NCBI GenBank assembly: GCA_949825045.1
Contig: OX463822.1
Coordinates: forward strand, 34,970,703 to 35,034,702
From: Argyresthia goedartella
Lineage: Eukaryota; Arthropoda; Insecta; Lepidoptera; Argyresthiidae
DNA: 64,000 nucleotides
Direction of reading: 5' to 3'
Numbering within the stretch: the stretch's first letter is position 1; the number at the start of each line of letters is the position of its first letter. This document shows positions 20,722 to 44,589 of the stretch, piece after piece. Position numbers and translations under genes: made by a program. Below the pieces are notes generated by a model. It saw nothing but the letters and a program-made list of their open reading frames with translations, ran no database searches and was not told the origin of the DNA.

Positions 20722-22647
20722 CGTCATTTAACTCGGAGTCCCGCGGTTGCGTAGACATTGAACATGATGTGGAATATTTGTAGTGACATTATAGTGAATT
20801 AATGTAAAAGAACGACAGAGTGGCTTATCTGTGTCTGGATCCCAAAGATATATTAATGGAATTATTTATGTGCAATTACTGTGCAATGCAATACTTATTT
20901 AAAAAAATTAATGCTAGGTTGTGTACATATTTCAATTAAACTACTATTTTTATATTATATATGTTTGTAATCGTCTCTACACCTCTATCCCTACATAAGT
21001 GGCAGATGTTTAAAAAAAACGCTTGGTGAATAGTTCAACATTTATTTATGAGACACATTTGAAATTGAAAATATCATTGATCGCTTCCTCGGCGGCGCCC
21101 CGGGGCAGCCGGCAGCCGGCAGCGGCCAGCAGCGGCCAGCAGCGGCCAGCAGCTTCTAGGGGCGGGCGACAACTCCACGCCAAGAGTGCAAAAATATAAC
21201 TCGTGCGTGCGAGGGGCCTCTATACTTAAATTACAACAAGTGATGTATATATAGAGCTATAATATATCTGTCATTTAGAGTATCTGCTACTATATGCTAT
21301 AACAAGGAGAAGTGTCGACAGTCGCGGCGCTGGCTTGTGAGGCCACGTGGGGCCGCCCCGACCGCCACTACAAGACGTACCCTACGCAATCACACCATGA
21401 TATGACATCGCTTTCATTACATTGTACATTAACATTAGACATTGTTTACTTATTTTATAAGATATCATAAATTTTCATAATACTCTTACATTTTCGTCAA
21501 CTAAACAGACGTAGCAACAGTGAACATCAACAAAATATATCGTCGATGACCGCCGCCGCTGGACGGGAGGAGGCTGCGCCACAGTAGCTGCACGCGCGCA
21601 ACATCCTCGTGGAGCGGCGACGGGCGCCGGCCGCAGACTAGTAATAAATAACAGCTTCCGTCACTCGTTGTACTCAAAATGTCTGTATTTGAGCTAAAGA
21701 GCGCAGTAATTATACACAAATACTATTACACCATCAACATTTACTGTCAGGTACGACGGCAACATTCTTGAAGCAACACAAATTGGAGTACAATTTATTT
21801 ACTTACCTATATAATTTATTTATCAGACAATAATTTATCCTCTTTTTGCTAAATTGTGACATGACACAATCCCTTGCGACGCGAAGACTCCCTCTCAATT
21901 CTCAAGTATTACAACAGCACAGTGCAAACAAGAAATGGGATGGCCGCGTGAAGAAATATAATATGATGACTCAAATGATAATTACTGATATCATAAAGAT
22001 CTAGTTGACATCTCTCCATCCTCTCTTGCAAGTGTTAAAAGAGCTCAGAGCTACAATTCGTCCGTACTGAAATCTACGCCAAGAATTATATTTTTCTTGA
22101 TCCTATTTTTATATTGGTATGGAGCAGCAGTTATGGATCCCCCGTACGATTTTATGGTAGATTACCTTTTTGATAAATTGAATAGGTAAACATTTGTAAA
22201 TTGCCTTTTTGATAAGGTGACTAAATGAAATAGAGATGTTTCAACTTTGGTAGACACCACCCGAGGCAGCACACCCCTTTCAAAATCTCTCTCCAAGTAA
22301 CTAAATATAGTTAAAGCTTATCCATCTTTCAAATCGCTAGTTCTTGGGTATAATGTGACCAAGAATTATTCATACCTACAAATGTTCCATTACCATTAGA
22401 AACCTTGTCCGAAATTTGGAGCTGGGGCTATTATGTATTTCTGTGCTTATGGGGGTGTAGGTCAGGATGATAAGCCTCTGTTTCATGGTCCATTCTGGCT
22501 GTCCTAGGCCTGTCATCCTGACCCTCCCTCCAGTGGTGTTTAAGGAAGTGTCGAATATCCCGTATCATATTGAACATTCCGGTCGGTTCCTGTTCTTCCC
22601 ACCCTCGCTTTGCTGTCGCTGATCAGTGGTCCGCTCCATCCTAGCGT
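20722..22647. other. Region between two convergent stop codons, probable 3' UTRs
   Basis: No coding frame can be supported. It should hold the 3' UTRs and polyadenylation sites of the gene ending at 20721 (+) and the MFSD6-like gene ending at 22648 (-). Minus-strand AATAAA/AATAAAT occurs near 21040 and 21790. At about 21100-21160 is a GC-rich run with (AGCGGCCAGC) repeated three times. Where the transcripts end cannot be decided from sequence alone. Confidence 0.5.
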
Positions 22648-35190
<12,543 letters not shown>

Positions 35191-35345
35191 CACTGGTTCC
35201 GGGGGCGGCTGGTGCGGGGCGAGTGAGGCTCGGAGCGCGCGGAGACTCCGTCCGCGGCTCTTAACACACTGCCGCCGCCGCCGCCGCCGCCGCCCCGCCC
35301 CGCCCGCTCGATGGCACGGCACATGCGCAAAACACACACTCGACT
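35191..35345 (-). promoter_or_regulatory. GC-rich 5' UTR/promoter area of the MFSD6-like gene
   Basis: Directly upstream of the start codon. It contains a (CCG) run (about 35272-35295) and GC boxes (CCGCCCCGCCC, 35290-35305) in an otherwise AT-rich landscape, with several CpG. A transcription start here is an inference from base composition. Confidence 0.4.
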
Positions 35346-35439
35346 CATTGAAAGAAGCCTAGAAAACTGAAAACTAAACGTTGTTTTGTTGTTGTCTTTT
35401 TGACATAGAACTACTACAATGCGACTCTTTTAAAATCAT

Positions 35440-36180
35440 TTCTCACCATTACTGTATAAACATAACGACAGCAAAGTATATGGCCGACTACGTCACCCAA
35501 AAAAAGTCTACACTTGCGATGAGTGCAGTAGTCTTCTAGAAGACTCAGGCGCATCTACAACACCTACACAGGAATATTGCTACATATGTGACACAAAGAA
35601 AACCTAGTCGCAACATGGGGTGCGATGAGGCTGCGTTAGACTTATCCTACGTCAGTCTAGGGACTATACATTGGCCCACAGTCATAGTGCTACTGGAAGT
35701 TTTTAAAAGCAAAGGCAACGAGAGATTGAAACTTGAAGGAGAGGCAGCGCATGCTGAAATTGAAAAGTTAAGCTCTGCTAATTTTTTCTTCACAGAGAGA
35801 ACAGGAGCAATTGAGAAAGATTCAAGTTATCAAATCAGTGGGATTAGGAGATATGCACATGGGAAACACATCATTACCCATAAAACTTGTATCGCCAAGG
35901 ACCGTCAAATACGTTGTGATTCCTTCAAACCCTACATTCCCAGTACTTCAAAGCTCACGAGCGAGATCTCACGAATCATTTCATACAGCACATTGACGCC
36001 AACACTATTCCAGCACCCAGAAGAACTTGCCCAATCGAACGAAACAAAAATGCCAGTGCGGATTTGTCAGACTCCTCCTGTCACTTGGGGCTGAAACCAT
36101 TATTCCACCAGATCACTTTAAACTTAGAAAAACATGCAATCCTCCAATCAAGCAGCAGCCAAACTACAACGGAACATAAC
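35440..36180 (+). pseudogene. Unrecognised retroelement-like coding remnant
   Basis: Plus-strand reading 'YGRLRHPKKVYTCDECSSLL..' with two CxxC pairs (YTCDEC, YCYICD) at 35485-35610, a stop, then an open frame of 168 residues (35588-36094) without a domain I recognise. It could be a LINE ORF1 with a zinc finger, since other LINE pieces surround it, but there is no diagnostic motif. Confidence 0.35.
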
Positions 36181-36184
36181 GTTG

Positions 36185-36534
36185 ATATTCAAGTTCAAGT
36201 TTAAATATTTTATCCATAAGAGCACAAAAATTGAGACTTAATGAACGTCTTAACATAATCAAGAAAGCATAATATAACATTAAGTAGGTGCCTAATTATT
36301 ACATAGAACGTACTATATAGGGTGCAATGAACTGGTTTAATGCCAGATGTCGGTGTCTTGTAAAAAGTCATTAATTTTGTAGTAGGCCTTAGTGCACAAC
36401 GTGTGCTTTATATATTTTTTGAATCGAGCTTCAGTCAAGTTTTGTATTTCTTGCGGAATTTTATTGTAGAAGCGTATACAGTGTCCCATAAAAGAACTGC
36501 TAACTTTTGTGAGTCTGATCATTGGAAAAGTCAA
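36185..36534 (-). pseudogene. LINE C-terminus and 3' UTR fragment
   Basis: Minus-strand frame 'SSSFMGHCIRFYNKIPQEIQ' ending at 36337 is the C-terminal end typical of Jockey/CR1-group ORF2. The downstream segment at 36210-36310 (TTAAGTAGGTGCCTAATTATT at its end) recurs as a direct copy at 37384-37480, probably a second truncated copy of the same LINE tail. Confidence 0.75.
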
Positions 36535-36831
36535 CAGCTAGACTCTTCAAAGGCAAAGACAAAGTTCAGTTCAGTTTAAAGATTTTTATTCATAATAGAG
36601 ACTACATAACTGAGGTTACTGAGATTACTGAGATTACCTTACTGCCTTATTACATTACTGCAGTGCGTCGGGCATGTTCGCCGACGCCAGGGTCCCTGAC
36701 TACTTCGGAGTCATCAGGTCATAGGTGGCCTCGTTTTGGGATAGAGTCAGGACATCACGCAACGAGCTCGTTTGTGCTCACAATGAGAACCCCTACGAGA
36801 GTATGATTATTAATCACTGGATACGCGTGCA

Positions 36832-37084
36832 CCAGGAGAGCAACAAAAAGTAGGTACCTACCTGAATAAGCACAAAAACTTGTAGGCAATTCTAGTTATT
36901 TTTATCCTCAATTTAATTTTATTTTACGCTAATTTGTACAGCTTGTACAGCTCAAACTAAACAGTTTGAGCTGTACAATTGGATTAGCGTAAAATAAAAT
37001 TAAATTGAGGATAAAAATATCTAGAATTGCCTACAAGTTTTTGTGCTTATTAAGGTAGGTACCTACTTTTTGTTGCTCTCCTGG
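36832..37084. repeat. Near-perfect palindrome of 253 bp
   Basis: Arms 36832-36956 and 36963-37084 are inverse copies (outer CCAGGAGAGCAACAAAAAG, inner GTACAGCTCAAACT / AGTTTGAGCTGTAC) around a spacer of about six bases. Differences are a 9-bp duplication (CAGCTTGTA) in the left arm and a few substitutions. No coding sequence. It could be a MITE with arms up to its centre or a local inverted duplication. Confidence 0.95.
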
Positions 37085-37536
37085 TTATGGTCAATGGAAT
37101 AAACATTCCATTTTATCTGTCAACATGTACCTGCTACACAACTTTAGTTTTAAATTATAACATTTTTCGTATACAATTTCAATTTACCATATCAACTTAA
37201 TTTTTACCATAAATCTAATTTCAGTACCTAGTCTTAACTGTTAACTACATACAAACAGTTTTAAATTAATAACTATACCTACTGCTTATTCCGGTGATGA
37301 TTGAAACTGTTTTGTTGTTTTGGTTTGTTTTCATTTTTGTACTGAATTTATATGATGATAATGATAATTAAGAAATTATACAAAATGTACAAAAATTAAG
37401 ACTTAATGAACGTCATAACATAATCAAGCAAGCATAATAAAACATTAAGTAGGTGCCTAATTATTAGTACATTATACATAGAGCTTATATAAAGCAAGTT
37501 AGACTTGATGCTGATGGATGAGAGAAGAAGAGGATT

Positions 37537-37770
37537 ATGATCCAATCTTCAGATCCAAGTCAATCCTGGGCGCTGATTACAGCGTCACATGGACAGTCAA
37601 GCAAGCCGCACGCACCTCTGGCTGAAGTTCTGAGTACGTGCCAATCTGACTGCAAGGAGTTCACGGACCGGAGCTTTATAATAATTCTGGCGGGTTCGAA
37701 TGATTCTGGCGCTTTGTACCTAAAATTGACGCTGTCCTCTTGTCTAAGTGCCTTTAAAATACCAATCTAG
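37537..37770 (+). pseudogene. SGNH-hydrolase-like LINE ORF1 fragment
   Basis: A 77-residue frame with 'CKEFTDRSFIIILAGSNDS', resembling the block 'D.VVI..GTND' of SGNH/esterase domains found in some insect LINE ORF1s; a related block occurs at 57720-57760. The flanks are broken by other repeats. The assignment rests on a single motif. Confidence 0.4.
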
Positions 37771-38127
37771 TATTGTGTAATGTTGGTTTAGCTGAGTATC
37801 TCAATGAACACATGTTAATACAATACCTAGAACACGTTATTTAATAACTATAATTTGACTGAGTTTTATAATTACAATAAAGTGTTATTTACTGTATGTA
37901 GCTTTTATGATTATTTAAAAAAACTGTGAATTTATTTACAAATTTTTTAGTAACATAGATAAAAGAGTGGTCCTAGCACTGTGACTTGTGGTCCTAGCCA
38001 TGGTAAATTGTTCTGTTTATTTTATAAATGTTTGGTTCTTTTATCTGTTATAATGTACACTAAATTGCTACACCCATTGGCTACAGACCTGTACTATAAA
38101 CATGACAATTATTGCAATAAATACTGA

Positions 38128-38965
38128 AACTGAAACGTCAGCTCACGATTCTCACATGTGGTGCTTTTGGATGTTTACGATGGATTTTTCAGGATTCAGG
38201 AAATCAGGATTTTTAAAAAAATATTCAAAAGTAGATGCCCTACACAGAGAGATTCTGATTCTTAATCATAAAGGGGTATTCGAATGGTACCATAGTTAAC
38301 CAGAAAGCGAGACGGGAGGAACAAGACTTCTGCGTCCATTGAATGTTAAAAATGTAATAAATGTAGAGACGCAAACTTGCTTTGAAAACGGATCAAGTCT
38401 TATAATAATAATAATAATAATAATAATACCTTGGACACCATTTACACACATTGATTTAGCCCCAAACTAGGATTCCCTGTATCTTGGGTACTAGACAACG
38501 ATACAAATACTTATATAGATAAATATTAATACTTAGATAGATAAACAACCATGACTAGGGTACAAACATCCGTTCTCATCAAACAAATATTTCCCCCCAC
38601 CGGGACTCGAACCCGGGACCCTTGGTTTCGTAGGCAGCGTCACTGCTGACTCAGCCATTCGGGTCGTCAAAGTCTTAGAAATTCGCTAACTGTGGAAACG
38701 CAGACATGCTGCATAAACTGTACATTTCACCAAGAAATCCAGACAGAGGAAAAATTGGTTTTTCGCCAATAGGGCAAATTATGTATCTTTTATCAGAATC
38801 TTTGCGGTGTTACTGGAAAACATGATGGAATTGAATTATTTCTCCACGAACTGCAACTCAAACCTCGCCAAATACTAACAATGCTAACAGAAATAAGCCC
38901 CGCGGCCGCCCGCCATTCTAGCCCTCCGGAAATACTATATTACTTAGCCCAGTACAATAAAAGGT
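38128..38965 (+). pseudogene. Broken coding remnant interrupted by a SINE
   Basis: Plus-strand sequence keeps one reading across the SINE at 38403-38669: taking one copy of the duplicated AAGTCTTA, the frame runs from 'VETQTCFENGSS' into 'LRNSLTVETQTCC' and on to 'HDGIELFLHELQLKPRQILT'. Two stops remain. The repeated 'VETQTC' and the Cys pairs suggest a nucleic-acid-binding part. The family is not recognised. Confidence 0.4.
38403..38669 (-). mobile_element. tRNA-derived SINE, family 1, copy 3
   Basis: Reverse copy of the family at 1004. Tail (TAA triplets) at 38401-38427; B box and A box near 38610-38655. It is flanked by an exact 8-bp target duplication AAGTCTTA (38395-38402 and 38670-38677), which marks LINE-mediated insertion. 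Confidence 0.92.
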
Positions 38966-39548
38966 ATTCACTATTCTAGATAGATAGATAGATAGATAAA
39001 CGTTTATTGCATCAAAGCAGCACACATACAAATTAAAAGTGATACGGAGGTGCAACTATAAAATAACTTAAATGAAAGCAAAGTTATGAAAAAAAACTCA
39101 TAACATTATTAATAAAACAATAAAACAAAAAGAAGAATATAGGTCGGTATGTAGGCGCGCTGCATTGACGCGAAAAGGTCAAAGCTCAGTGTTTATTGCT
39201 CGTTAAGAGCAGCACTGGTTTTCAGCCCTCACCTAGGAGACTCAGCAGTTACATCCGAATGTGAATGTGAATGAAAAGAATAATAATAAAAAAGTGTCAG
39301 AAATAGATATATAGAAGTGTTTAAAGATGTGGAAATAAATAAATACATTGCACATAAATATGTTTCAATACTTTCATGAGTAGGATAGTACAAAATATAC
39401 ATGAAGATTAAATAAATAGGTATATAAGTATATTATGCCACGTGAGTAGTGAGTAGCAGAATGGGTATAGTGTGAATATGTTTACTAAAATCATAAGATA
39501 TCTAACTAAAAAATATATGAAAATGGCAGAGGTAGCCCTATATATAGA

Positions 39549-42416
39549 CTATCCAATGTTGGAAAGAGAAATTCCTAGTTTTTGCTTTTGAATCAGGTGC
39601 GACTTCATATGTGTTTTGAAGGTGTATTTGGAGGTTAGATTTCTTATGGGCGGCGGAATATCATTCCAACATTTGGTAGCTTGGAAGCGGAAGCTACCTC
39701 TAAATGCCACCGTGCGATGAATATGACCTTCAAGAGGTGCTCGAATATCCCTCATGCCATATCTGGGGTGAGATGTTGCCACCTTTAATTTTAGGTACAG
39801 GTACTCAGGTTTTTTAAACTTGATGTCATCAAACACTACACTTGATATGTGTAAGTGCCTACGCAGTTCCATTTTGAGCATTCCAGCAGAGTTTAAGTAT
39901 GGGGTGATATGACTACGAGGTGGTACATCAAAGCAAAACCTACAACAGGCATTTTGTATGCGCTGCACTAAACGCTGAGTCTTCAATAGAAGACGCGGAC
40001 CATAAACTATATCTCCGTAGTTGAGTCGAGATAAAATCAGTGACTCGCACAGAATAATACGTGCCCTTTCGCAGATAAGGTTACGGATTTTGTACAAAAC
40101 CCTTAAACGATACATACAACTCTTCACCAAATTCAAGACGTGAGTTTCAAATCGTAGGTAAGTGTCAAATATGATTCCCAGATTCCTGGCCTCGTCAACA
40201 CGCTCTAGAGTCTGGCCATCAAGGATTAGCTGAGGATTAGAAATGAGAATTTTTTTAACTTGAACTTTACTCCCAAGCACCATAAACTTTGATTTCAAGG
40301 GATTGAGAATCAAGGAATTTTTATTTGACCAGGCATCTAACCTGCTTAGGTCTTCATTGATGAAGTCTGTCATGCAGTCAATATTAGAAGGCACATCAGA
40401 AATGTAAAGTTGAAGATCATCAGCGTAACAATGGAATTTGCAGTGCTTGATTTCATTCACCAAATCTGCTGCATATATAATAAATAATAGAGGCCCTAAG
40501 ATGGAACCCTGTGGAACACCCCGCAAAACTGGCTTTGGATCCGAGTACAAGGCACCACCACTGTCATTGGTCAGCTTAACATATTGGAAGCGTTGGTCGA
40601 GATAACTTTCAAACCATCCCACAGATAATGCATCCAGCCCATAGTAACGCAATTTCGACAGCAACAAGGTCGGGCTAATGCTGTCAAATGCACGGCTATA
40701 ATCTAGTAGTGTAAGAATAGTAGCCTTACCTACATCGATATTACTCAAAATGTTATCAACAACATCAACCAACGCAGTAGTTGTGCCCCGCCCCCTTCGG
40801 AAACCTGACTGGAGGTCAGGCAAAATATTAGAGTCTTCTATATATTTGTAAAATAGGGCATGCACCAGTTTTTCCAGCACTTTTGAAAGGAAGGGAAGCA
40901 AACTAATAGGTCTAAGTTCCTTGAGATTGGACGGGTTATCGACTTTAGGAAAAGGCATTACTATTGCTTTTTTCCATTGCTTGGGAACTATGCCGCTAGT
41001 AATTGACCTATTTATAATCGAGGTTATAATGCGCAGGGTTCTGGGGAGAGTCAGTATTATCATGTCTCTACTTATCCCATCATCTCCAATTTCATTGGAT
41101 TTGATAGAGATTATGTAATTGTATACTTTTTGTTCAGAAACTGGCACGAGATTAAATCTGGAATCACTATACCGATTGGAATTAAAGTACGATAACAGAG
41201 GTTTAGGATCTTCACTAGCAAAAGGGAGAGATAAAAAATGATCATTTATTTGATTTGGGTCACTGAAACAATCAGGAAGTTTTTCACCATGTCCATTATC
41301 TGCTAGAATATTTTGTTTCATATTTCGCCAGAATGTTTTGCCATCCGAGACTTCATAGTTTACTAAATGATTAAAGTAAGCACGTTTCTCATTGTATATA
41401 CTAGATTCCACTAACTTTCTTAGATCTTTCCAGCTCTCCTTGTCAACGTCAGACTTAGTTTCGCGATACTTAACGTCAGCTTCATTACATAAATCGGTCA
41501 TAAGTCTGATGCTATCAGTGATCCAAGGTAGAGTGTGATGATATTTAATTTTTACCGCCTTGACTGGTGCAAAAATATTATAATGAGTCAAGAGCAAGCA
41601 GTTAAATCTATCGACCATATCATCAACAGTAGGCAAGTCAATGATAGATTCCCAATCCAGCAAGTCCAATTCGCGATTGAATCGATCAAAGTCTATGTCT
41701 TTAATGGGACGATAAGTTATACAGCGGGGCGGTATTTTTTCTTTCTTGAATGCCAATGTTACATTTACCATAGCGTGACCAAAGGAACCGGTGATATTTG
41801 AGACAGTGACTTCGCGCACCTTAGCATTTGTGCAAACAACGTCTATTAAAGTTGCAGACTCAGAAGTAAAATGCGTTGGCTCATTAACTACTTGTTTAAG
41901 ATCCATATATGTCAGGAATTGTTGTAATTTTTTGGTATGGCAGTTAAGAGAATCGGTGAAGTTAATATTAAAATCTCCAAGCAAAACTACATGATCATAC
42001 CGAGCAAAACTCGTGATTGAGTCAGTTAGTGCATCAAAAAAGTCATCCACACCAACCCACTGAGGTCTATAAGCAGTTCCTATTACAACATGTTGACCAT
42101 TAATTTTAGTTGATAGCCACATTTGTTCAATATCCGCAGTAGGATACTTTTCATACCGAACGCGCACATCTTGCTTAATGTAAAACGCCACTCCGCCCCC
42201 CCTCCCCCCTCGCACATGCTCGGGTCTAGGGGTACAGCGGAGACGATAGCCTGGGACGACAGGCGCTCGCGCTTGCTGATCGATAGGAAGCCAAGTTTCG
42301 TTGATTGCAATAATGTCGGGGTTATTTTGAGTCATAGCGATTAAGAAATCGTTGTGACCGGTATTCAAGGAACCTGCATTAAAAAGCCCTAACTTGAGGT
42401 ATTTGTTCTTATCCAT
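39549..42416 (-). CDS. LINE B ORF2: endonuclease and reverse transcriptase, intact
   Basis: 955 residues with no stop. Residues 1-240: AP-type endonuclease ('LGLFNAGSLNTGHN', 'AINETWLP' with catalytic Glu, 'VVLLGDFNINF', 'SFGHAMVNVTL' where S-D-H would be expected, Asp replaced by Gly). Residues about 470-760: RT with 'LRPISLLPFLSKVLEKLVHA', 'LLDYSRAFDSISP', 'GVPQGSILGPLLFIIYAADL' and 'FHCYADDLQLY'. The C-terminal region includes 'FRGSFRFQATKCWNDIPPPI'. The frame is complete, but the changed endonuclease S-D-H motif ('FGHA') may reduce function. A start at ATG 42416 (MDKNKYLKLG) fits the family. Confidence 0.92.
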   Translation of the reverse strand: MDKNKYLKLGLFNAGSLNTGHNDFLIAMTQNNPDIIAINETWLPIDQQARAPVVPGYRLRCTPRPEHVRGGRGGGVAFYIKQDVRVRYEKYPTADIEQMWLSTKINGQHVVIGTAYRPQWVGVDDFFDALTDSITSFARYDHVVLLGDFNINFTDSLNCHTKKLQQFLTYMDLKQVVNEPTHFTSESATLIDVVCTNAKVREVTVSNITGSFGHAMVNVTLAFKKEKIPPRCITYRPIKDIDFDRFNRELDLLDWESIIDLPTVDDMVDRFNCLLLTHYNIFAPVKAVKIKYHHTLPWITDSIRLMTDLCNEADVKYRETKSDVDKESWKDLRKLVESSIYNEKRAYFNHLVNYEVSDGKTFWRNMKQNILADNGHGEKLPDCFSDPNQINDHFLSLPFASEDPKPLLSYFNSNRYSDSRFNLVPVSEQKVYNYIISIKSNEIGDDGISRDMIILTLPRTLRIITSIINRSITSGIVPKQWKKAIVMPFPKVDNPSNLKELRPISLLPFLSKVLEKLVHALFYKYIEDSNILPDLQSGFRRGRGTTTALVDVVDNILSNIDVGKATILTLLDYSRAFDSISPTLLLSKLRYYGLDALSVGWFESYLDQRFQYVKLTNDSGGALYSDPKPVLRGVPQGSILGPLLFIIYAADLVNEIKHCKFHCYADDLQLYISDVPSNIDCMTDFINEDLSRLDAWSNKNSLILNPLKSKFMVLGSKVQVKKILISNPQLILDGQTLERVDEARNLGIIFDTYLRFETHVLNLVKSCMYRLRVLYKIRNLICERARIILCESLILSRLNYGDIVYGPRLLLKTQRLVQRIQNACCRFCFDVPPRSHITPYLNSAGMLKMELRRHLHISSVVFDDIKFKKPEYLYLKLKVATSHPRYGMRDIRAPLEGHIHRTVAFRGSFRFQATKCWNDIPPPIRNLTSKYTFKTHMKSHLIQKQKLGISLSNIG

Positions 42417-43411
42417 TTTTTATGTTTATGGACATAGAAGAGTGCAAAAGTGAGACAAAAATACATTGGCCAATCAAAGAAGCAGCTATGTAATAACAGG
42501 TGCAAGTAAACATCGTAAAAAATATTGAATTTGAAAATTTAATTTGATTATTATTTAGATTAAGAAAATTTATTTGCATAACAAATGGTGAGGAAATAAT
42601 TTTTATTATGATTCCGGCGAAGTTAATTAAATGAGTGTGAAACTGGCATAGGAATAGTAAGCTTATATTTATTAGTGTTTGTATCTGAAATGTCTTTAAT
42701 ATTTAAAAAGAAAAATATGGTGAATATGATGAGATTTTGGGAGATGTGAGCGATATGAAAAGTAGATTGTTTGTAGTTAATTGATTACTGATAGTATAAT
42801 GTGAGTGTGTTTTTTGTGTGATGTAATTATGTGTGTTTAATATTACATTTAATGTTTTGCTTTGAGGAGCGCATGGACTTTGACCTCTCCACATCAACAC
42901 AACACAGCACAATACCAACATACAACAGAGATATTGAACAAGGGGGACAACCGAGCTTATGTCTATAGGTACATGACAGTTCACATAGGCATGTATGAAA
43001 TTCCACATAATGCAACGTGACTTAGAGCTTAAGTTATAATACAAGTGGATAGTTAGTTCCTGTATAAGATGAGATAAGAAACTTTTACTATTCATTTTCA
43101 GTCGGCGATTGATCAAAAGCATCGAATGAATAATAAAGCACACATAGTACCTCAGTAAAAGCATTAGTATTACATGAAAATTATTTACTACAACAATATA
43201 AACAAATTCAAGCAATGTATAACGGAAACTATAGCTTAAACAAGACAAAGATGATATATGAACATATGATAAACGGACTCACAGAACAATAAAGCAGCCG
43301 CTTACACAGGATGAAAAATTTAAAAGTAAATAATAAAAATACCGTAGGTCTTTAAAATCCACTGTAAGTGTTCCACTAACAAAGAAATTGTACTGTTTTA
43401 CGGTAATTCTA
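42417..43411 (-). other. Long ORF1-ORF2 spacer of LINE B
   Basis: About 1 kb of AT-rich sequence between the two ORFs. A frame at 43248-42703 is open for 181 residues but its composition (hydrophobic, Cys- and Ser-rich) and lack of motifs suggest chance. Insect LINEs usually have short spacers or overlaps, so an old insertion may sit here. Confidence 0.4.
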
Positions 43412-44573
43412 CTAGGCGGAGCCAACAAAGTCACGGCCAAAAACTCGCGCAAGGTCGGCCTCCGTGCTCAAGCGGTATCGAGGAGCATCTACACCTTGGT
43501 GATGCCGCGCGAATACGTAGCCGTTACGCGTCCATACGAAGCGCCAGTTGAGACGACCAGCAGCCTCCCGAGCCTGACGAAAGATCTGCCTGTTGGTTCG
43601 GGTCAGCCTCTCGTTGATGTAAAACCTGCGTGGTGCACCCGGCAGACGCGTACCCTCGGTGGTGGCACCGCGCCGCACACGAGCCCCCGCGAGCAGGCTA
43701 TCCCGCAGAGCTCGCCGCGCCAGCCGCACGACGATGATCCGCGGCCGCGCGACCCCTGTGCCGCCCTCCGCCGCCTCCGCCGACTCTGGCCCGCGCCCCA
43801 CGCGTACCGCGCTCACTATCTCCTGCTCAGCGAGCTGAACGCCGACCTTACTGGCCAAGGTCATGACGATATGGGGCAAGCTTTCACCTTTTTCTTCAGC
43901 CACACAGGAAATCTCCACCTCGTTTAATAAAGCCTCTTGCTCCTTTTCATTGCTCTACGGCTGCCATTATCGAATTGCTGGAAGTGGAACCAGATTCATT
44001 TCTGCTATCACTAGCACGTTCAAGTGCAGCTATGCGCTCCTCAAGCCTATCAGCGCGCTTATCAGCAGCATCCATGCGTTCTGTGAGCCTGGCAATGGTG
44101 CCATTCAACGACTGGATACTGGTTCGTGTTAACATCAACTCTTCCCGGAACAGTCGCATCTCAACTATTAGCGCTTTGGTAGGTGAAGTTTCAGGCGTTT
44201 CATTATGAGCAGTATCATTCATTTTGTCGAGATAAAAAGATTGCGTGTCGAATGAAACATCCACTTGATTTGTTTGGAGACCCTGTGCACCCCGCCGAAC
44301 CGTCACACCATCCGCTGCCCGCACTGGAGTGTTGGTGTTGTCAGTCTTCGGCTGGCTACTAACACACATGACACACTTCCATGTATCCCTAAGCTCATTG
44401 GTAAAGTTGTGTTCAGGAACATTCGCACAAATTAAATCGTAGTGCTTCCAGCATGTATTGCAGCAAATATAACGAGAATCAGTTATAGCTTGCAGGTATC
44501 CGGAGCAGGCTTCCTTAACGTAAGAGCCAGGACCATCTCTATTAGCCATAGTAAATTCAAAAATTAATGCCAA
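43412..44573 (-). pseudogene. LINE B ORF1: PHD finger, coiled coil, FP25K-like; one frameshift
   Basis: The first frame (44573-43947) has a PHD-like finger ('CSGYLQ..CCNTCWKHYDLICA', 'TWKCVMC'), then a coiled coil ('SIQSLNGTIARLTERMDAAD', 'RADRLEERIAALERA'). It stops at 43947; the next frame (from about 43945, Met at 43918) carries the FP25K-like domain ('GESLPHIVMTLASKVGVQL', 'RFYINERLTRTNRQIF', 'FVWTRNGYVFARH'). A single frameshift separates them; otherwise the protein would be about 385 residues. The second half is much richer in GC than the first. Confidence 0.8.
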
Positions 44574-44589
44574 AAATAAAAATAAAAAT

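Noticed and set aside
42831..43015. Host gene exons in 42.4-49 kb
   Set aside because: No splice-site-bounded frame with host-protein similarity was found; all coding signal there is from retroelements.
42703..43248. 181-codon frame between the ORFs of LINE B
   Set aside because: AT-rich composition and no motif; most likely open by chance in the spacer.
43388..43927. 179-codon plus-strand frame
   Set aside because: Antisense of the GC-rich FP25K-like half of LINE B ORF1.
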